A stretch of 64,000 bases of DNA from Mesorhizobium sp. J428 (GCF_024699925.1 NZ_JAJOMX010000001.1:4254001-4318000), one strand, 5' to 3'; positions 8,966 through 19,578 are shown, counted from the first letter of the stretch. Numbers and translations are program-made. Notes: generated by a model not told the origin, from the letters alone.

Positions 8966-9831
8966 TCAACCGGGCTCGGCCTCTCCGGCAAGCCAATCGA
9001 CCGACCAGGCGGCGCCGTCGTCCTGTGCCAGCACGTCGGCAAGCACGGGCAGAAGCAGCCTGAGCTCGTCCTCGATTAGATAGGGCGGATTGACGATGAC
9101 CATGCCGGTGCCGTCGAGCCGAGGGTAATGGAGAGGCGCGCGGATGGTCAGCGTCGCGTCGAGGATGCGCGGGATTCCAAGCGTGGCGAGTTCTCCGCGG
9201 AAGCGCTGCACCTCCTGGCGGTCTTTCACCGGATACCAGAAGGCGTAGATCCCGCCCGGCCAGCGCCGGTGCGCCGTCCGCAGGCCGTCGAGGATACGGC
9301 CGAACTCGTCGTCGATCTCGAAGGGGGGTCGACCAGCACGAGGCCGCGCTTCTCCTTCGGGGGCACATGCGCGCCGAGCGCCAGCCAGCCATCGAGCTCG
9401 ATGACGCGCGTGGCGAAATCGCCCGCGAAACGATTTTTCAGTTCGAAGGCCGCGTCGGGATGAAGCTCGATCGCCGTCAGCCTGTCCCGGCCGCGCAGCA
9501 GGCGGCGGACGAGCACCGGCGATCCCGGATAGACCGTGATTCCTCCGCCGGGATTGAGGTCGGCAATGCAGTCGAGATAGGGCCCAAGGAGGCCGCGGAC
9601 GGCCGCTGGGAGATCACCCTGTCGCTCGACCAGCCTGCCGATGCCCGCCCGCCATTCGCCGGTCTTCTGCGCCCGTTCGGCCGTCAGATCGTAGAGGCCG
9701 CTGCCGGCATGCGTGTCGATGACGCGGAACGGCTTGTCCTTGCGCTTCAGATATTCGACGATGCGCACGACCAGCGCATGCTTGACCACATCCGCGAAAT
9801 TGCCGGCATGATAGGCATGGTCGTAGTTCAT
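8966..9831 (-). CDS. rlmJ: 23S rRNA (adenine(2030)-N6)-methyltransferase RlmJ, apparent frameshift
   Basis: SAM-dependent methyltransferase modifying A2030 of 23S rRNA. The N-terminus MNYDHAYHAGNFADVVKH is diagnostic for RlmJ. It is followed by the SAM-binding DTHAGSGLYDL and the catalytic DPPFE motif. The frame breaks inside DPPFE at 9323-9328, where a run of six G on the plus strand should be seven. Adding one restores FEIDDEFGRILDGL and a protein of about 288 residues ending at 8966. A homopolymer error is the simplest reading. Confidence 0.9.
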
Positions 9832-9897
9832 GGATGTTCGGCCCGGAGCATGGAGGGGCCTCTACACCCGCCTTCGAAAAACCGCTAGGGAAGGGCC

Positions 9898-12027
9898 ATG
9901 AACACGCACGCCACGTTCGGCCAAACGGCCACATCGAAGACGGGCATCGCCCATTCCGTCTGTCCGCACGATTGCCCCTCGGCCTGTGCGCTCGACGTCG
10001 AGATCGTCGGGCCGAACCGGATCGGCCGCGTGCACGGCGCGAAGGACAACACCTACACGGCAGGCGTGATCTGCGCCAAGGTCGCGCGCTATGCCGACAG
10101 GATCCACCATCCCGACCGGCTGATGAAGCCGCTGATCCGCGCCGGTGCCAAAGGCGATGGCGTATGGAGAGAGGCATCGTGGGACGCCGCGCTCGACCTG
10201 GTGGCGGAAGAACTCCTAAAGGCGGAGGCGAAGCACGGCAGCGAGACAGTTTGGCCTTATTTCTATGCCGGCACGATGGGCCATGTGCAGCGCGACGGCA
10301 TCGACCGGTTGCGCAACGCCAAGAAATATTCGGGCTTCTTCGATTCGATCTGCACCAACCTCGCCTGGACCGGCTACACGATGGGGACGGGCCGATTGGC
10401 AGGCGCGGACCCGCGCGAAATCGCCAAGTCCGACTGCGTCGTGATCTGGGGCACCAACGCGGTCGTCACGCAGGTCAACGTGATGACGCACGCGGTAAAG
10501 GCCCGCAAGGAGCGCGGCGCCAAGATCGTCGCGATCGACATCTACGAGAATGCGACCGTGAAGCAGGCCGACATGGGGCTGGTTCTGAGGCCGGGAACGG
10601 ACGGCGCACTTGCCTGCGCGGTGATGCACGTGCTGTTCCGCGACAACCTCGCCGACCGGGCCTATCTCGAAAAATACTCGGATGACCCCAAGGGTCTGGA
10701 AGAGCATCTGCGGACCCGGACACCCGAATGGGCAGCGACGATCACGGGACTGTCGGTGGAGGAGATCGAGGCCTTCGCAAAGCTCGTCGGCACGACGAAG
10801 CGCACCTTCTTCCGACTCGGCTATGGCTTCGCGCGCCAGCGCAACGGCGCGGCGAACATGCATGCCGCGCTGTCGGTCTCCGTGGTCGCTGGCCACTGGC
10901 AGTACGAGGGCGGCGGTGCGTTCCACTCCAACTCCGGCATCTTCAAGTTCGACAAGACGGTGCTGGAGGGACTGAAGTTCATCGACCCGAAGATCCGGCA
11001 TCTCGATCACTCGCGCATCGGCCCGATCCTGGTCGGCGAGCCGGACGCGCTGTTCGGCGGCCCGCCGGTGACGGCCTTGCTGATCCAGAACACCAACCCC
11101 GTCAATGTCGCCCCGGAGCAACGCAAAGTGGTGCGGGGCTTCCTGCGCGATGACCTGTTCACCTGCGTGCACGAGCAGTTCATGACCGACACGGCGAAGC
11201 TCGCCGATGTCGTGCTGCCGGCGACGATGTTCCTGGAGCACGACGACATCTATACCGGCGGCGGCAACCAGCACATCACGCTGGGACCGAAGGCGATCGA
11301 GCCGCCGGAGACGGTGCGCACCAATCATTTCGTCATCGAGGAACTGGCGAAACGCCTCGGCGTGTCGCACATGCCGGGATTCGGCCTGACCGAGCGCGAG
11401 CATATCGACATCATCCTGGGCAAGCGCGGGCTGGGCGGATTCGACGCACTCAAGGAGGCACGTTGGGCCGACATGCAGCCGCCCTTCGAGCGCGCGCACT
11501 TTCTCGACGGCTTCGGCCATCGCGACGGCAAGTTCCATTTCCGCCCGGACTGGACGACCTATGCCGCGCCGAACAAGCCGCCGAAATCGATGGGCGTGTT
11601 CGGTGACGTGGCGCGGCTGCCGGTGTTTCCCGACCACGTCGACCTGATCGAGGTTGCGGACGAGACGCATCCGTTCCGACTGGCGACCTCGCCGGCGCGC
11701 AACTTCCTCAACTCGACCTTCGCCGAAACGCCAGTGTCGCGTCAGAAGGAAGGGCGCCCGGAACTGTTACTCAACCCCGAGGACGCCGAGGCGCTCGGTA
11801 TCGCGGAAGGCAGCCGGGTCGAAGTGGGCAATGCGCGCGGCGAAGTCGTCCTGCACGCGAAGCTGTTCGACGGGATCAAGCGTGGCGTCGTCATCGCGGA
11901 AGGCATCTGGCCGAACTCGGCGCATGAGCGCGGCGAAGGGATCAACGTGCTCACCGGCGCGGACGCCGGCCCGCCTTACGGCGGAGCTGCGTTCCACGAC
12001 AACAAGGTGTGGGTGCGGGCGTTGTAG
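9898..12027 (+). CDS. Molybdopterin-dependent oxidoreductase with one 4Fe-4S cluster
   Basis: Member of the DMSO reductase/formate dehydrogenase superfamily, 709 residues, probably cytosolic since no Tat or Sec signal is present. The N-terminus has a 4Fe-4S motif (C22-x3-C26-x3-C30 ... C59). The molybdopterin domains include NTNPVNVAP, DVVLPATMFLEHDD and the C-terminal cofactor-capping region (ATSPARNFLNSTF, WPNSAHERGEGIN). The substrate cannot be read from sequence. It is divergent from rlmJ and monocistronic here; no ferredoxin or membrane subunit is adjacent. moaD/moaE about 7 kb upstream supply part of its cofactor pathway. Confidence 0.87.
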   Translation: MNTHATFGQTATSKTGIAHSVCPHDCPSACALDVEIVGPNRIGRVHGAKDNTYTAGVICAKVARYADRIHHPDRLMKPLIRAGAKGDGVWREASWDAALDLVAEELLKAEAKHGSETVWPYFYAGTMGHVQRDGIDRLRNAKKYSGFFDSICTNLAWTGYTMGTGRLAGADPREIAKSDCVVIWGTNAVVTQVNVMTHAVKARKERGAKIVAIDIYENATVKQADMGLVLRPGTDGALACAVMHVLFRDNLADRAYLEKYSDDPKGLEEHLRTRTPEWAATITGLSVEEIEAFAKLVGTTKRTFFRLGYGFARQRNGAANMHAALSVSVVAGHWQYEGGGAFHSNSGIFKFDKTVLEGLKFIDPKIRHLDHSRIGPILVGEPDALFGGPPVTALLIQNTNPVNVAPEQRKVVRGFLRDDLFTCVHEQFMTDTAKLADVVLPATMFLEHDDIYTGGGNQHITLGPKAIEPPETVRTNHFVIEELAKRLGVSHMPGFGLTEREHIDIILGKRGLGGFDALKEARWADMQPPFERAHFLDGFGHRDGKFHFRPDWTTYAAPNKPPKSMGVFGDVARLPVFPDHVDLIEVADETHPFRLATSPARNFLNSTFAETPVSRQKEGRPELLLNPEDAEALGIAEGSRVEVGNARGEVVLHAKLFDGIKRGVVIAEGIWPNSAHERGEGINVLTGADAGPPYGGAAFHDNKVWVRAL

Positions 12028-12177
12028 CAGGGCGGGAAGGTCGCGTGAGCGGACGATGCGGCGATCAGCACGGATCCGCATATATGGTTGGTGGATCAAA
12101 CAGTTCGAGCTCGACGGGCGCGCAGACTAAGCACGACTTCCAGCCGTTCGGTATCGGGTGCGTAATACTGCTTCCGC

Positions 12178-12878
12178 CTACGGCGTGAACCGCGCCAGGC
12201 TCTCGATGTCGGGCGTCTTCGGGCGCGGGGCGGGGGCGGAAACGAGGCGGCCGGCGCCCGTCTCCTCGCTGAACTCGGCGAAGACCGTGCGGCCGCCTTC
12301 CATCCTGGCCTTGCCCTCTGCGACGAGCGCGAGGCCGAGCGGATAGATGTGGTGCTCGGCGGCGAGCACGCGGGCGCCGAGCATCTCGGCATCGTCCGAG
12401 GCGAGCACAGGCACGGCCGCCTGTGCGATAATCGGGCCGTCGTCCATTTCAGGCGTCACGAAATGCACCGTGCAGCCGTGGATTCGCATGCCGGCCTTCA
12501 AGGCCTGCTCATGTGTGTCGAGGCCCTTGAACAACGGCAGGAGGGCAGGGTGGATGTTGATCATCCGTCCGCTCCATTTCGTCACGAAGCCGCTGGTCAG
12601 CAGGCGCAGATAGCCGGCGAGGCAGACGATTTCGGCTTTCATGCCGGCGAGTGCCTTGTCGAGCGCTGCGTCGTGATCTTCGCGCGAGATGCCCTTGGAC
12701 GGGATGACCGAGGTCGACACGCCCTTGGCGGCGGCGATCGCGAGGCCCTTAGCGTCGGGGCGGTTCGAGATCACGCCGACGATCTCGGCCGGGAAGTCGG
12801 GCGAGGCGGCCGCGTTGATCAGCGCGGCCATGTTGGAGCCGCGGCCGGAGATCAGGATGGCGACGCGCTTCTTCGTCA

Positions 12879-12879
<1 letters not shown>
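12178..12879 (-). CDS. purN: Phosphoribosylglycinamide formyltransferase PurN
   Basis: Third step of de novo purine synthesis: transfers a formyl group from 10-formyl-THF to GAR. The sequence shows ILISGRGSNM at the N-terminus, the catalytic NIHPALLP (Asn and His) and HGCTVHFV ... DDGPII with the catalytic Asp. The 233-residue protein has a C-terminal tail slightly longer than E. coli PurN (212). Start overlaps the purM stop by one base (TAATG), giving translational coupling. Confidence 0.96.
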
Positions 12880-13943
<1,064 letters not shown>

Positions 13944-14119
13944 GGGGTCTCCCGTCGACTTCCGAAGCGGCTATTCGCATGAACCCCGCCGTGTCGCAAG
14001 CAGCGTGCCGGACCCGTCCTGGGGAAAGCGCGACCCGACCCCGCCGACGCGACGCCTTGCGGCCGGCGACGCGACGGGCCATTTATCGGGTAGGCGGGCG
14101 ATGGAGGAGGCTCGACGCA

Positions 14120-14674
14120 TTGACGATCCCGAACATCATCACGATCCTGCGGCTCTTCCTGGTGCCGGCCGTCATCTGGGCGCTCATAGACCGGCAGGTC
14201 GGCTGGGCGCTCGGCCTGTTCGTGCTCGCCGGCGTTTCGGACGGGGTCGATGGTTTCATTGCGCGGCATTTCAACCAGCGCTCCAAGCTCGGCGCCTATC
14301 TCGACCCGGTAGCGGACAAATTGCTCCTGGTCTCGGTCTTCGTGGTGCTCGGCTACATGGGCGAACTGCCACTGTGGCTGGTGATTGCGGCGGTATCGCG
14401 GGATGGGCTGATCATCTCGGCCGTGATGCTGTCGACGGTGATGGGGCATCCTGTCGAAGTGAAGCCGCTCTACGTGTCGAAGGCGAACACCGCGGTGCAG
14501 ATTCTGCTCGCCGCGCTGGTGCTCGCCGATCTCGCCTTCAGCCTCGGGCTGGGCATCGTGCGCGACGGCTTCGTGATCCTGTCCGGCCTCTTGACCGTGG
14601 CTTCCGCGGCGGCCTATCTCGTCGCTTGGCTCACGCATATGGGTGGTTATGCCGAAACGGATAAAACAGGCTGA
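14120..14674 (+). CDS. CDP-alcohol phosphatidyltransferase family membrane protein
   Basis: Integral membrane enzyme related to PgsA that transfers a phosphatidyl group from CDP-diacylglycerol to an alcohol. Motif D-x2-DG-x2-AR-x8-G-x3-D-x3-D is complete (DGVDGFIAR ... GAYLDPVAD), with four or five hydrophobic helices. A TTG at 14120 is the best start: GGAGGAGG lies 8 bases upstream and the protein then begins MTIPNIITILRLFLVP as in the family (184 residues). The alcohol acceptor is unknown; this is a second family member besides pgsA. Its 3' end overlaps the next gene, and the run continues to hdaA. Confidence 0.85.
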   Translation: MTIPNIITILRLFLVPAVIWALIDRQVGWALGLFVLAGVSDGVDGFIARHFNQRSKLGAYLDPVADKLLLVSVFVVLGYMGELPLWLVIAAVSRDGLIISAVMLSTVMGHPVEVKPLYVSKANTAVQILLAALVLADLAFSLGLGIVRDGFVILSGLLTVASAAAYLVAWLTHMGGYAETDKTG

Positions 14675-15845
14675 ACACCCGGCTGCGGACGCGGATTCGA
14701 CGCCGCAGATGCCGGCTGCGGCGCAGCTCGTGGTGAACGAGGAGATCGCGGACGCGGTGCTGGCAGGCGCGTTCCGCCGTCAGGTCGCCTTCTGGGCCGG
14801 CGCCTTCGTGTTGCTGGTCGTCTTCCTCTATATGTTCTCCTCGATCCTGCTGCCTTTTGCGGCCGGAATGGTGCTGGCCTATTTTCTGGATCCTGTCGCG
14901 GACCGGCTGGAGGCCTGGTTCGGATCGCGGTTGGTGGCGGCGATCGTCATTCTGCTCGGCTTCATCATTGCGCTCGTGCTGGCACTGATGGTGATCGTGC
15001 CGATCCTGGCCACGCAGGGCGCGGACCTGATCGCCAGGATGCCGGAATATCTGGCGCGGCTCCAGGCGCTGATCACCAGCATCGACCCGGAATGGCTGAA
15101 GGAGCGCTTCGGGGTCGACGCGGGCAACCTGCGCAGTGCGCTGTCCTCACTTGTCTCCCAAGGCGCGGGCTTCGTCACCACGATCTTCGAATCGATCCTG
15201 AGTTCAGGCCTGGCCCTGGTGAACGTCGCCGGCCTGGTGGTCATCACCCCGGTCGTCGCCTTTTACATGCTGGTCGACTGGGATCGTATGGTCGCCACGG
15301 TGGACGGTTGGGTGCCACGCGACCATGTCGCGACTGTTCGTGCCATCGCCAACGACATCAACGCTTCGACCGCCGGCTTCGTGCGCGGGCAGGGCACGCT
15401 CTGCCTGGTCCTGGGCATCATGTATGCCGTGGGGCTGACCATCGCCGGGCTGAACTTCGGCCTGCTGATCGGCCTGTTCGCCGGGTTGATCTCTTTCATC
15501 CCCTACGTTGGTTCGCTCGTCGGGCTGGTCCTGGCGGTCGGCGTCGCTCTGGTGCAGTTCTGGCCGGACTGGGTCATGGTCGCGGCGGTGGCCGGCGTCT
15601 TCTTCCTCGGCCAGTTCATCGAAGGCAACATCCTGCAGCCGAAGCTGGTGGGCGACAGCGTCGGGCTGCATCCGGTATGGCTCATGTTCGCCCTGCTCGC
15701 CTTCGGCTCGCTGTTCGGCTTCGTCGGCCTGCTGATCGCGGTACCGGCGGCGGCCGCCGTCGCCGTCCTCGTTCGCTTCGCGCTCGGCCGCTACCTCGAG
15801 TCCCCGCTCTACCGGGGTCACGGGCCGGACGCGCCGCTGGCCTGA
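14649..15845 (+). CDS. AI-2E family transporter (PerM/YdiK-like permease)
   Basis: Inner-membrane protein of about 398 residues of the family named for the AI-2 exporter TqsA; most members have unknown substrates. It has about eight hydrophobic segments, the usual cytosolic/periplasmic central stretch (about 120-180) and conserved elements TPVVAFYMLVDWDRM, GLISFIPYVGSLVG and QFIEGNILQPKLVGDSVGLHPVW. Start may be the ATG at 14649 or the GTG at 14643; both overlap the previous gene by about 26-32 bases. hdaA follows after 10 bases. Confidence 0.88.
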   Translation: MPKRIKQAEHPAADADSTPQMPAAAQLVVNEEIADAVLAGAFRRQVAFWAGAFVLLVVFLYMFSSILLPFAAGMVLAYFLDPVADRLEAWFGSRLVAAIVILLGFIIALVLALMVIVPILATQGADLIARMPEYLARLQALITSIDPEWLKERFGVDAGNLRSALSSLVSQGAGFVTTIFESILSSGLALVNVAGLVVITPVVAFYMLVDWDRMVATVDGWVPRDHVATVRAIANDINASTAGFVRGQGTLCLVLGIMYAVGLTIAGLNFGLLIGLFAGLISFIPYVGSLVGLVLAVGVALVQFWPDWVMVAAVAGVFFLGQFIEGNILQPKLVGDSVGLHPVWLMFALLAFGSLFGFVGLLIAVPAAAAVAVLVRFALGRYLESPLYRGHGPDAPLA

Positions 15846-15855
15846 GGCGACGTAG

Positions 15856-16556
15856 ATGCAGGACCAGCGCCCCCCCGCACAGATTCCGCTCGACCTCACG
15901 AGCGGCCCCGGCCTGTCCCGCGACGAACTCGTCGTTACAGGCGCGAACGCTGCGGCGACGGCGCTGGTCGACCGCTGGCCGGACTGGCCGACGCCCGTTG
16001 TGGTGTTGGCAGGGCCCGCGGGAGCCGGAAAGTCGCATCTCGCCGCGATCTGGTCGGAGACCGCGCAGGCGCACTCTGCCGAACCTGGCCGGATCGATCC
16101 CGATGTCATTTCCTTCGCCGCCTCCGGCGGCGCGGTGCTGATTGATGGTGTCGAGGGGGATGTCGACGAGACCGGTCTCTTCCATCTGATCAACGCCGCG
16201 CGGGAGGGGGAGGGCACGTTCTCCTGACCTCGCGCCGGTTTCCCGCCGCTTGGGGCGTTCGCCTGCCGGACCTTGCATCGCGGCTGAAAGCGGCGACGAT
16301 CGTCGAGATCGAGGAGCCGGACGACCTGCTGCTGACGGCAGTGGTGACCAAACTGTTCGCCGACCGACAGGTGCAGGTCGAGCCGCATGTCGTGACCTAT
16401 ATCGTCAACCGCATCGAGCGGTCGCTCTCGACCGCCATGGGCGTGGTGGAGCGGCTCGACCAAGCCGCCCTTTCGCGCAAGACCCGGATCACGCGGGCTC
16501 TGGCGGCCGACATCATCGGTGCCGCCGACAGCGGGCAGGAAAAGCTGGATTTATGA
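15856..16556 (+). CDS. hdaA: DnaA-related regulatory protein HdaA, apparent frameshift
   Basis: Hda-type AAA+ protein that with the beta clamp stimulates ATP hydrolysis by DnaA and so prevents re-initiation. The N-terminus has QIPLDLTSGPGLSRDEL (clamp-binding type QxPLDL), then Walker A GPAGAGKSHL. The second half (SRRFPAAWGVRLPDLASRL, IVEIEEPDDLLL, ITRALAADII) lies in another frame after a stop at 16225. Adding one base near 16218 restores GTLLLTSRRF and a 233-residue protein. Position after the AI-2E permease gene is typical for rhizobia. Confidence 0.88.
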
Positions 16557-16670
16557 TCCCGGAACGAAAGCGAGCCGCCTCCAAGCATGGCATCGCGCAT
16601 CGGCTCGAGCGTTCAGGCGGAAACGTTCTCCAACGGCACGTGAGGGCGACGATCCACGCCGTCGCCAGCC

Positions 16671-17240
16671 CTAGAGCTCGGGTTCCGGCGGCGGAGACCC
16701 GTCTTCAGGTGGTGGCATCTCTTGGGGAGGAGGTGGCACGTTCTGCGCGGGATCGATCACCTGGCCGCCGAGCCCGGCGGCGCCTTGGCCGCCTTCGCCC
16801 GTCTCCATCCAGGTGACGCCTCCGTTCGGCTGCATCGAGTTCATGCTGGGGTCCAACGGCGCTGATCCTTCTGGACTGCGTTCGGAAAGTACGAGCTTCG
16901 CCGGCCTGCCACCTTCATAGACGATGAGAAAGCCGTTCGCGGGCAGGATGGCCGCCAGGACGTCGCCAAGGTCGCCGCGAAAGCGGCCGTTCACGAGCTG
17001 GTCGTCACCGACCTGGCCGGTAACCTTGAAGCCGAAGCGCTGCGCCATCGCCGCCATGACCTCGCCCCGCTGCACCTCGGAGATCGTGACAGTCATGGCC
17101 TTGGGGTCGCCATTGATCGCCATCTCGGCCGAGGCATTCCGGCTGCCTGCAAGGAGCAGCGCCGCTGCGGCAAGCAGAGCGGCGCACGCCGCGTGGGCTT
17201 TCCACCCAGGTTCAGCGATTTGGCTGTCGCGCGCAAACAT
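16671..17240 (-). CDS. Exported protein with STN-like domain and Pro-rich tail, unknown function
   Basis: 189 residues from the ATG at 17240. A hydrophobic signal region (about 13-34, ending NASA-E) precedes a compact domain (about 40-115: MTVTISEVQRGEVMAAMAQ, VNGRFRGDLGDVLAAIL) whose pattern resembles the STN domain of secretins and TonB receptors. The tail is rich in Gly, Pro and Glu (PPPPQEMPPPEDGSPPPEPEL type). Possibly a periplasmic partner of an envelope machine; no such machine is adjacent. Single gene, next to tRNA-Pro. Confidence 0.65.
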   Translation of the reverse strand: MFARDSQIAEPGWKAHAACAALLAAAALLLAGSRNASAEMAINGDPKAMTVTISEVQRGEVMAAMAQRFGFKVTGQVGDDQLVNGRFRGDLGDVLAAILPANGFLIVYEGGRPAKLVLSERSPEGSAPLDPSMNSMQPNGGVTWMETGEGGQGAAGLGGQVIDPAQNVPPPPQEMPPPEDGSPPPEPEL

Positions 17241-17309
17241 ATCTCGTTCCCGGCACGCGACAGCTCTGGACCCGACCTTTGTCAGCATGATGGCATGCCG
17301 CTCGGCGGC

Positions 17310-17386
17310 TGGTCGGAGTGGCAGGATTCGAACCTGCGACCCCCTGATCCCAAATCAGGTGCGCTACCAGGCTGCGCTACACTCCG
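17310..17386 (-). tRNA. tRNA-Pro (anticodon TGG)
   Basis: Reverse strand folds as a complete cloverleaf: 7-bp acceptor stem CGGAGTG/CACTCCG, D-arm with TAGCGCAGCCTGGTAGCGC, anticodon arm CCTGA-TTTGGGA-TCAGG with anticodon TGG, T-arm GCAGG-TTCGAAT-CCTGC and an encoded CCA end. Length 77 nt. Confidence 0.97.
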
Positions 17387-17493
17387 GACGGCCACTCCCG
17401 TAGTCGATCGCGCCCGCGAGGGCAAGGGCATCTGCTCTTGACGGGACGACGGCTCTGCGCGATGCAGCAGCGTTACGTGACGACGAGGCGCTC

Positions 17494-17799
17494 ATGTCTG
17501 CGAGAATCTACAGCCCCGCGAAAACCGCGATGCAATCCGGCAAGGCCAAGACCGGCTATTGGGTGCTGGACTTCGATCCTGAACAGCCGCGCAAGATCGA
17601 CCCTTTGATGGGCTACACCACGTCCGGCGACATGAAGAGCCAGATCCGGCTGACTTTCGAGACGAAGGAAGAAGCGATCGCCTATGCCGAGAAGCACGGC
17701 ATCGACTACCGCGTACAGGAACCGAAGGACGCCAAGCGCCGGCAGATTTCCTATTCCGACAATTTCCGCTATGACCGCAAGGTGCCGTGGACGCACTAA
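17494..17799 (+). CDS. NDUFS4-family accessory subunit of respiratory complex I
   Basis: 101-residue protein of the ETC complex I subunit family (NDUFS4/18-kDa, PF04800), found in mitochondria and alphaproteobacteria, where it binds the NADH-oxidising arm of NADH:ubiquinone oxidoreductase. Family features are ARIYSPAKTAMQSGKAKTG at the start, the W-x-L-x-F core and the aromatic C-terminal SYSDNFRYDRKVPWTH. It lies away from any nuo operon, between tRNA-Pro and tRNA-Arg. A second accessory subunit (NDUFS6-like) is at 25788. Confidence 0.93.
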   Translation: MSARIYSPAKTAMQSGKAKTGYWVLDFDPEQPRKIDPLMGYTTSGDMKSQIRLTFETKEEAIAYAEKHGIDYRVQEPKDAKRRQISYSDNFRYDRKVPWTH

Positions 17800-17815
17800 C
17801 GCTCGCACATTGCCC

Positions 17816-17892
17816 GGTCCCGTAGCTCAGCTGGATAGAGCACCGGCCTTCTAAGCCGATGGTCGCAGGTTCGAATCCTGCCGGGATCGCCA
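17816..17892 (+). tRNA. tRNA-Arg (anticodon TCT)
   Basis: Cloverleaf: acceptor GGTCCCG/CGGGATC with one G-T pair, D-arm TAGCTCAGCTGGATAGAGC, anticodon loop CTTCTAA with anticodon TCT, T-arm GCAGG-TTCGAAT-CCTGC, discriminator G and encoded CCA. Length 77 nt. The outermost anticodon-stem pair (C-A) is mismatched. Confidence 0.95.
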
Positions 17893-18063
17893 TTTCTCCA
17901 GCAGTTCGAAACGACGATGCCTCGGATGTACCGCAGGCGTTCCGCAAGTTCTGCGGCTTAGACGAATCTCTCTTTACCGGTTCGTTTCAGGATCGCGAAG
18001 ATCCTAAGCTTTCTGATCAGGCCGGTGGCGGAAAGCAAGATTTCCGCCGATGTGTCGTGCCGC

Positions 18064-19233
18064 TCAGGCGGTCGCTGCCGCCGCGAGGCCGCGGGAAAGG
18101 TCGGCCTTGAGATCCTCGACGTCTTCGAGGCCGATTTGCAGGCGTATGACCGGGCCTTCGTAGGGGCCTTTGGCGATGATCCTGTCACCAAGGAAGACCG
18201 GAACGGCGAGGCTTTCGTAGCCGCCCCAAGAATAGCCGAGCCCAAAAACCTTCAGAGCGTCGAGGAAGGCATGCGCCTGCTTCTCGCCGCCGCCCGCGAG
18301 AACGACCGAGAAGATACCGCTCGAACCAGAGAAATCGCGCTTCCAGAGCGCATGGCCCGGAAAGCTCTCGAGCGCGGGGTGCAACACACGCGCGACGCCG
18401 TCCCGCCCCTCGAGCCACCGGGCGATCTCGAGCGCGCTGTGCTGGTGATGCGCAAGCCGGACGCCCATCGTGCGCAGGCCGCGTAGCACCTGGTAGACGT
18501 CGTCAGGGCCGGGGCAGCAACCAAGCGTGTTGAAGGCCTCCGAAAGCTTCGGCCAGCAAGCCGTGTTCGCCGACACGGTTCCGAGCAGCACGTCGGAATG
18601 GCCGGCGGGATATTTTGTGGCGGCGTGGATTGAGATGTCGACACCATGGTCTAGTGGGCGCAGATAGAGCGGGGTCGCCCAAGTGTTGTCCATCATCACG
18701 AGGGCACCGCCCGCATGCGCGGCCTTGGCTATGGCTGGGATGTCCTGGATCTCGAACGTGTTCGAGCCGGGGGATTCGGTGAAGACGACCTTTGTGTTCG
18801 GCCTCATAAGGGCCGAGAGACCGGCTCCAACCAGCGGGTCGTAATATTCAACCTCGACGCCGAGGCGCTTGAGCATCGTATCGGCGAAATGCCGGGTCGG
18901 CCGGTAGACGGAATCAGTGATGAGCACGTGGTCGCCGGCCGCGACAAAGCCCAGCAGCGGCACGGTCACCGCCGCGAGGCCTGACGGCACGACGATCGTG
19001 CCGGCGGAGCCTTCGAGCTGGTCGATTGCCGTCGCGAGCGCGTCCGTTGTCGGGGTGCCCCGGGTGCCGTAGGTGTATTTCTGGCCGCGTGTCGCCATCG
19101 TGCGGGCGTCTGGAAACAGGACCGTGGAAGCGTGGACCACCGGCGGGTTGACGAAACCGTGGAAGTCGCGCGGGTCGTTGCCGATATGCGCCAGCGTCGT
19201 GTTGACGCCGAATCCGTCGATCTTGCCTGCCAT
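18064..19233 (-). CDS. metC: Cystathionine beta-lyase (PLP-dependent trans-sulfuration enzyme)
   Basis: Cytosolic PLP enzyme that splits cystathionine to homocysteine, pyruvate and ammonia in methionine synthesis. From the ATG at 19233 it has 389 residues with Y-x-R-x-TPT (YTYGTRGTPT), the cofactor Asp in MMDNTWATPL (D182) and the PLP lysine in SIHAATKYPAGHSD (K207). The LGYSWGGYESL segment fits the beta-lyase rather than gamma-synthase branch, but the two are hard to separate by eye. Single gene, divergent from aapJ. Confidence 0.9.
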   Translation of the reverse strand: MAGKIDGFGVNTTLAHIGNDPRDFHGFVNPPVVHASTVLFPDARTMATRGQKYTYGTRGTPTTDALATAIDQLEGSAGTIVVPSGLAAVTVPLLGFVAAGDHVLITDSVYRPTRHFADTMLKRLGVEVEYYDPLVGAGLSALMRPNTKVVFTESPGSNTFEIQDIPAIAKAAHAGGALVMMDNTWATPLYLRPLDHGVDISIHAATKYPAGHSDVLLGTVSANTACWPKLSEAFNTLGCCPGPDDVYQVLRGLRTMGVRLAHHQHSALEIARWLEGRDGVARVLHPALESFPGHALWKRDFSGSSGIFSVVLAGGGEKQAHAFLDALKVFGLGYSWGGYESLAVPVFLGDRIIAKGPYEGPVIRLQIGLEDVEDLKADLSRGLAAAATA

Positions 19234-19578
19234 GTCCGTGTGGTTCCCGATGTGAAACCCGCTGCATATAAGCTGCGCATCGCGAGCGCAATTAGATGGC
19301 AATGTGGCGCGCGGACGATCAGGCGGCAGCGCGTAGCTGCGGAAAAGGCAGAAGTCTCAAGGCATCTTCGATGAAAAAGTCTTGCGGAACATGCGCTCTG
19401 TCATAGGAGACTTGACCTCGCTGGAATAATCGCCTTCGATAAACTCCGTGAACGGGAAGGTGCGGGAAACGGACAGAAAATGGCGTTTCCGAAAGCGTGG
19501 GGAACGCAGCGCATCCTATCCATGGGAAGGCGTACGGGGCGGCACAGCCCTGCACCTATAACAAACAAGGGGTTCAGC
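19234..19578. other. Gene-free region between metC and aapJ
   Basis: This 345-base divergent spacer should hold both promoters. A TTGACC at 19412 with a poor TTCGAT 17 bases downstream is the only -35-like element noticed. The TATAAC at 19557 is too close to the aapJ Shine-Dalgarno (AAGGGG) to be a normal -10. No small gene or clear operator seen. Confidence 0.35.

Noticed and set aside
10216..11670. Long open frame on the minus strand (484 codons)
   Set aside because: It is antisense to the molybdopterin oxidoreductase, whose frame has full family motifs. The antisense translation has no domain and reflects GC-rich codon bias.
19557..19562. TATAAC as -10 of aapJ
   Set aside because: Only about 5 bases from the Shine-Dalgarno, leaving no room for a leader, and no -35 at the right spacing.
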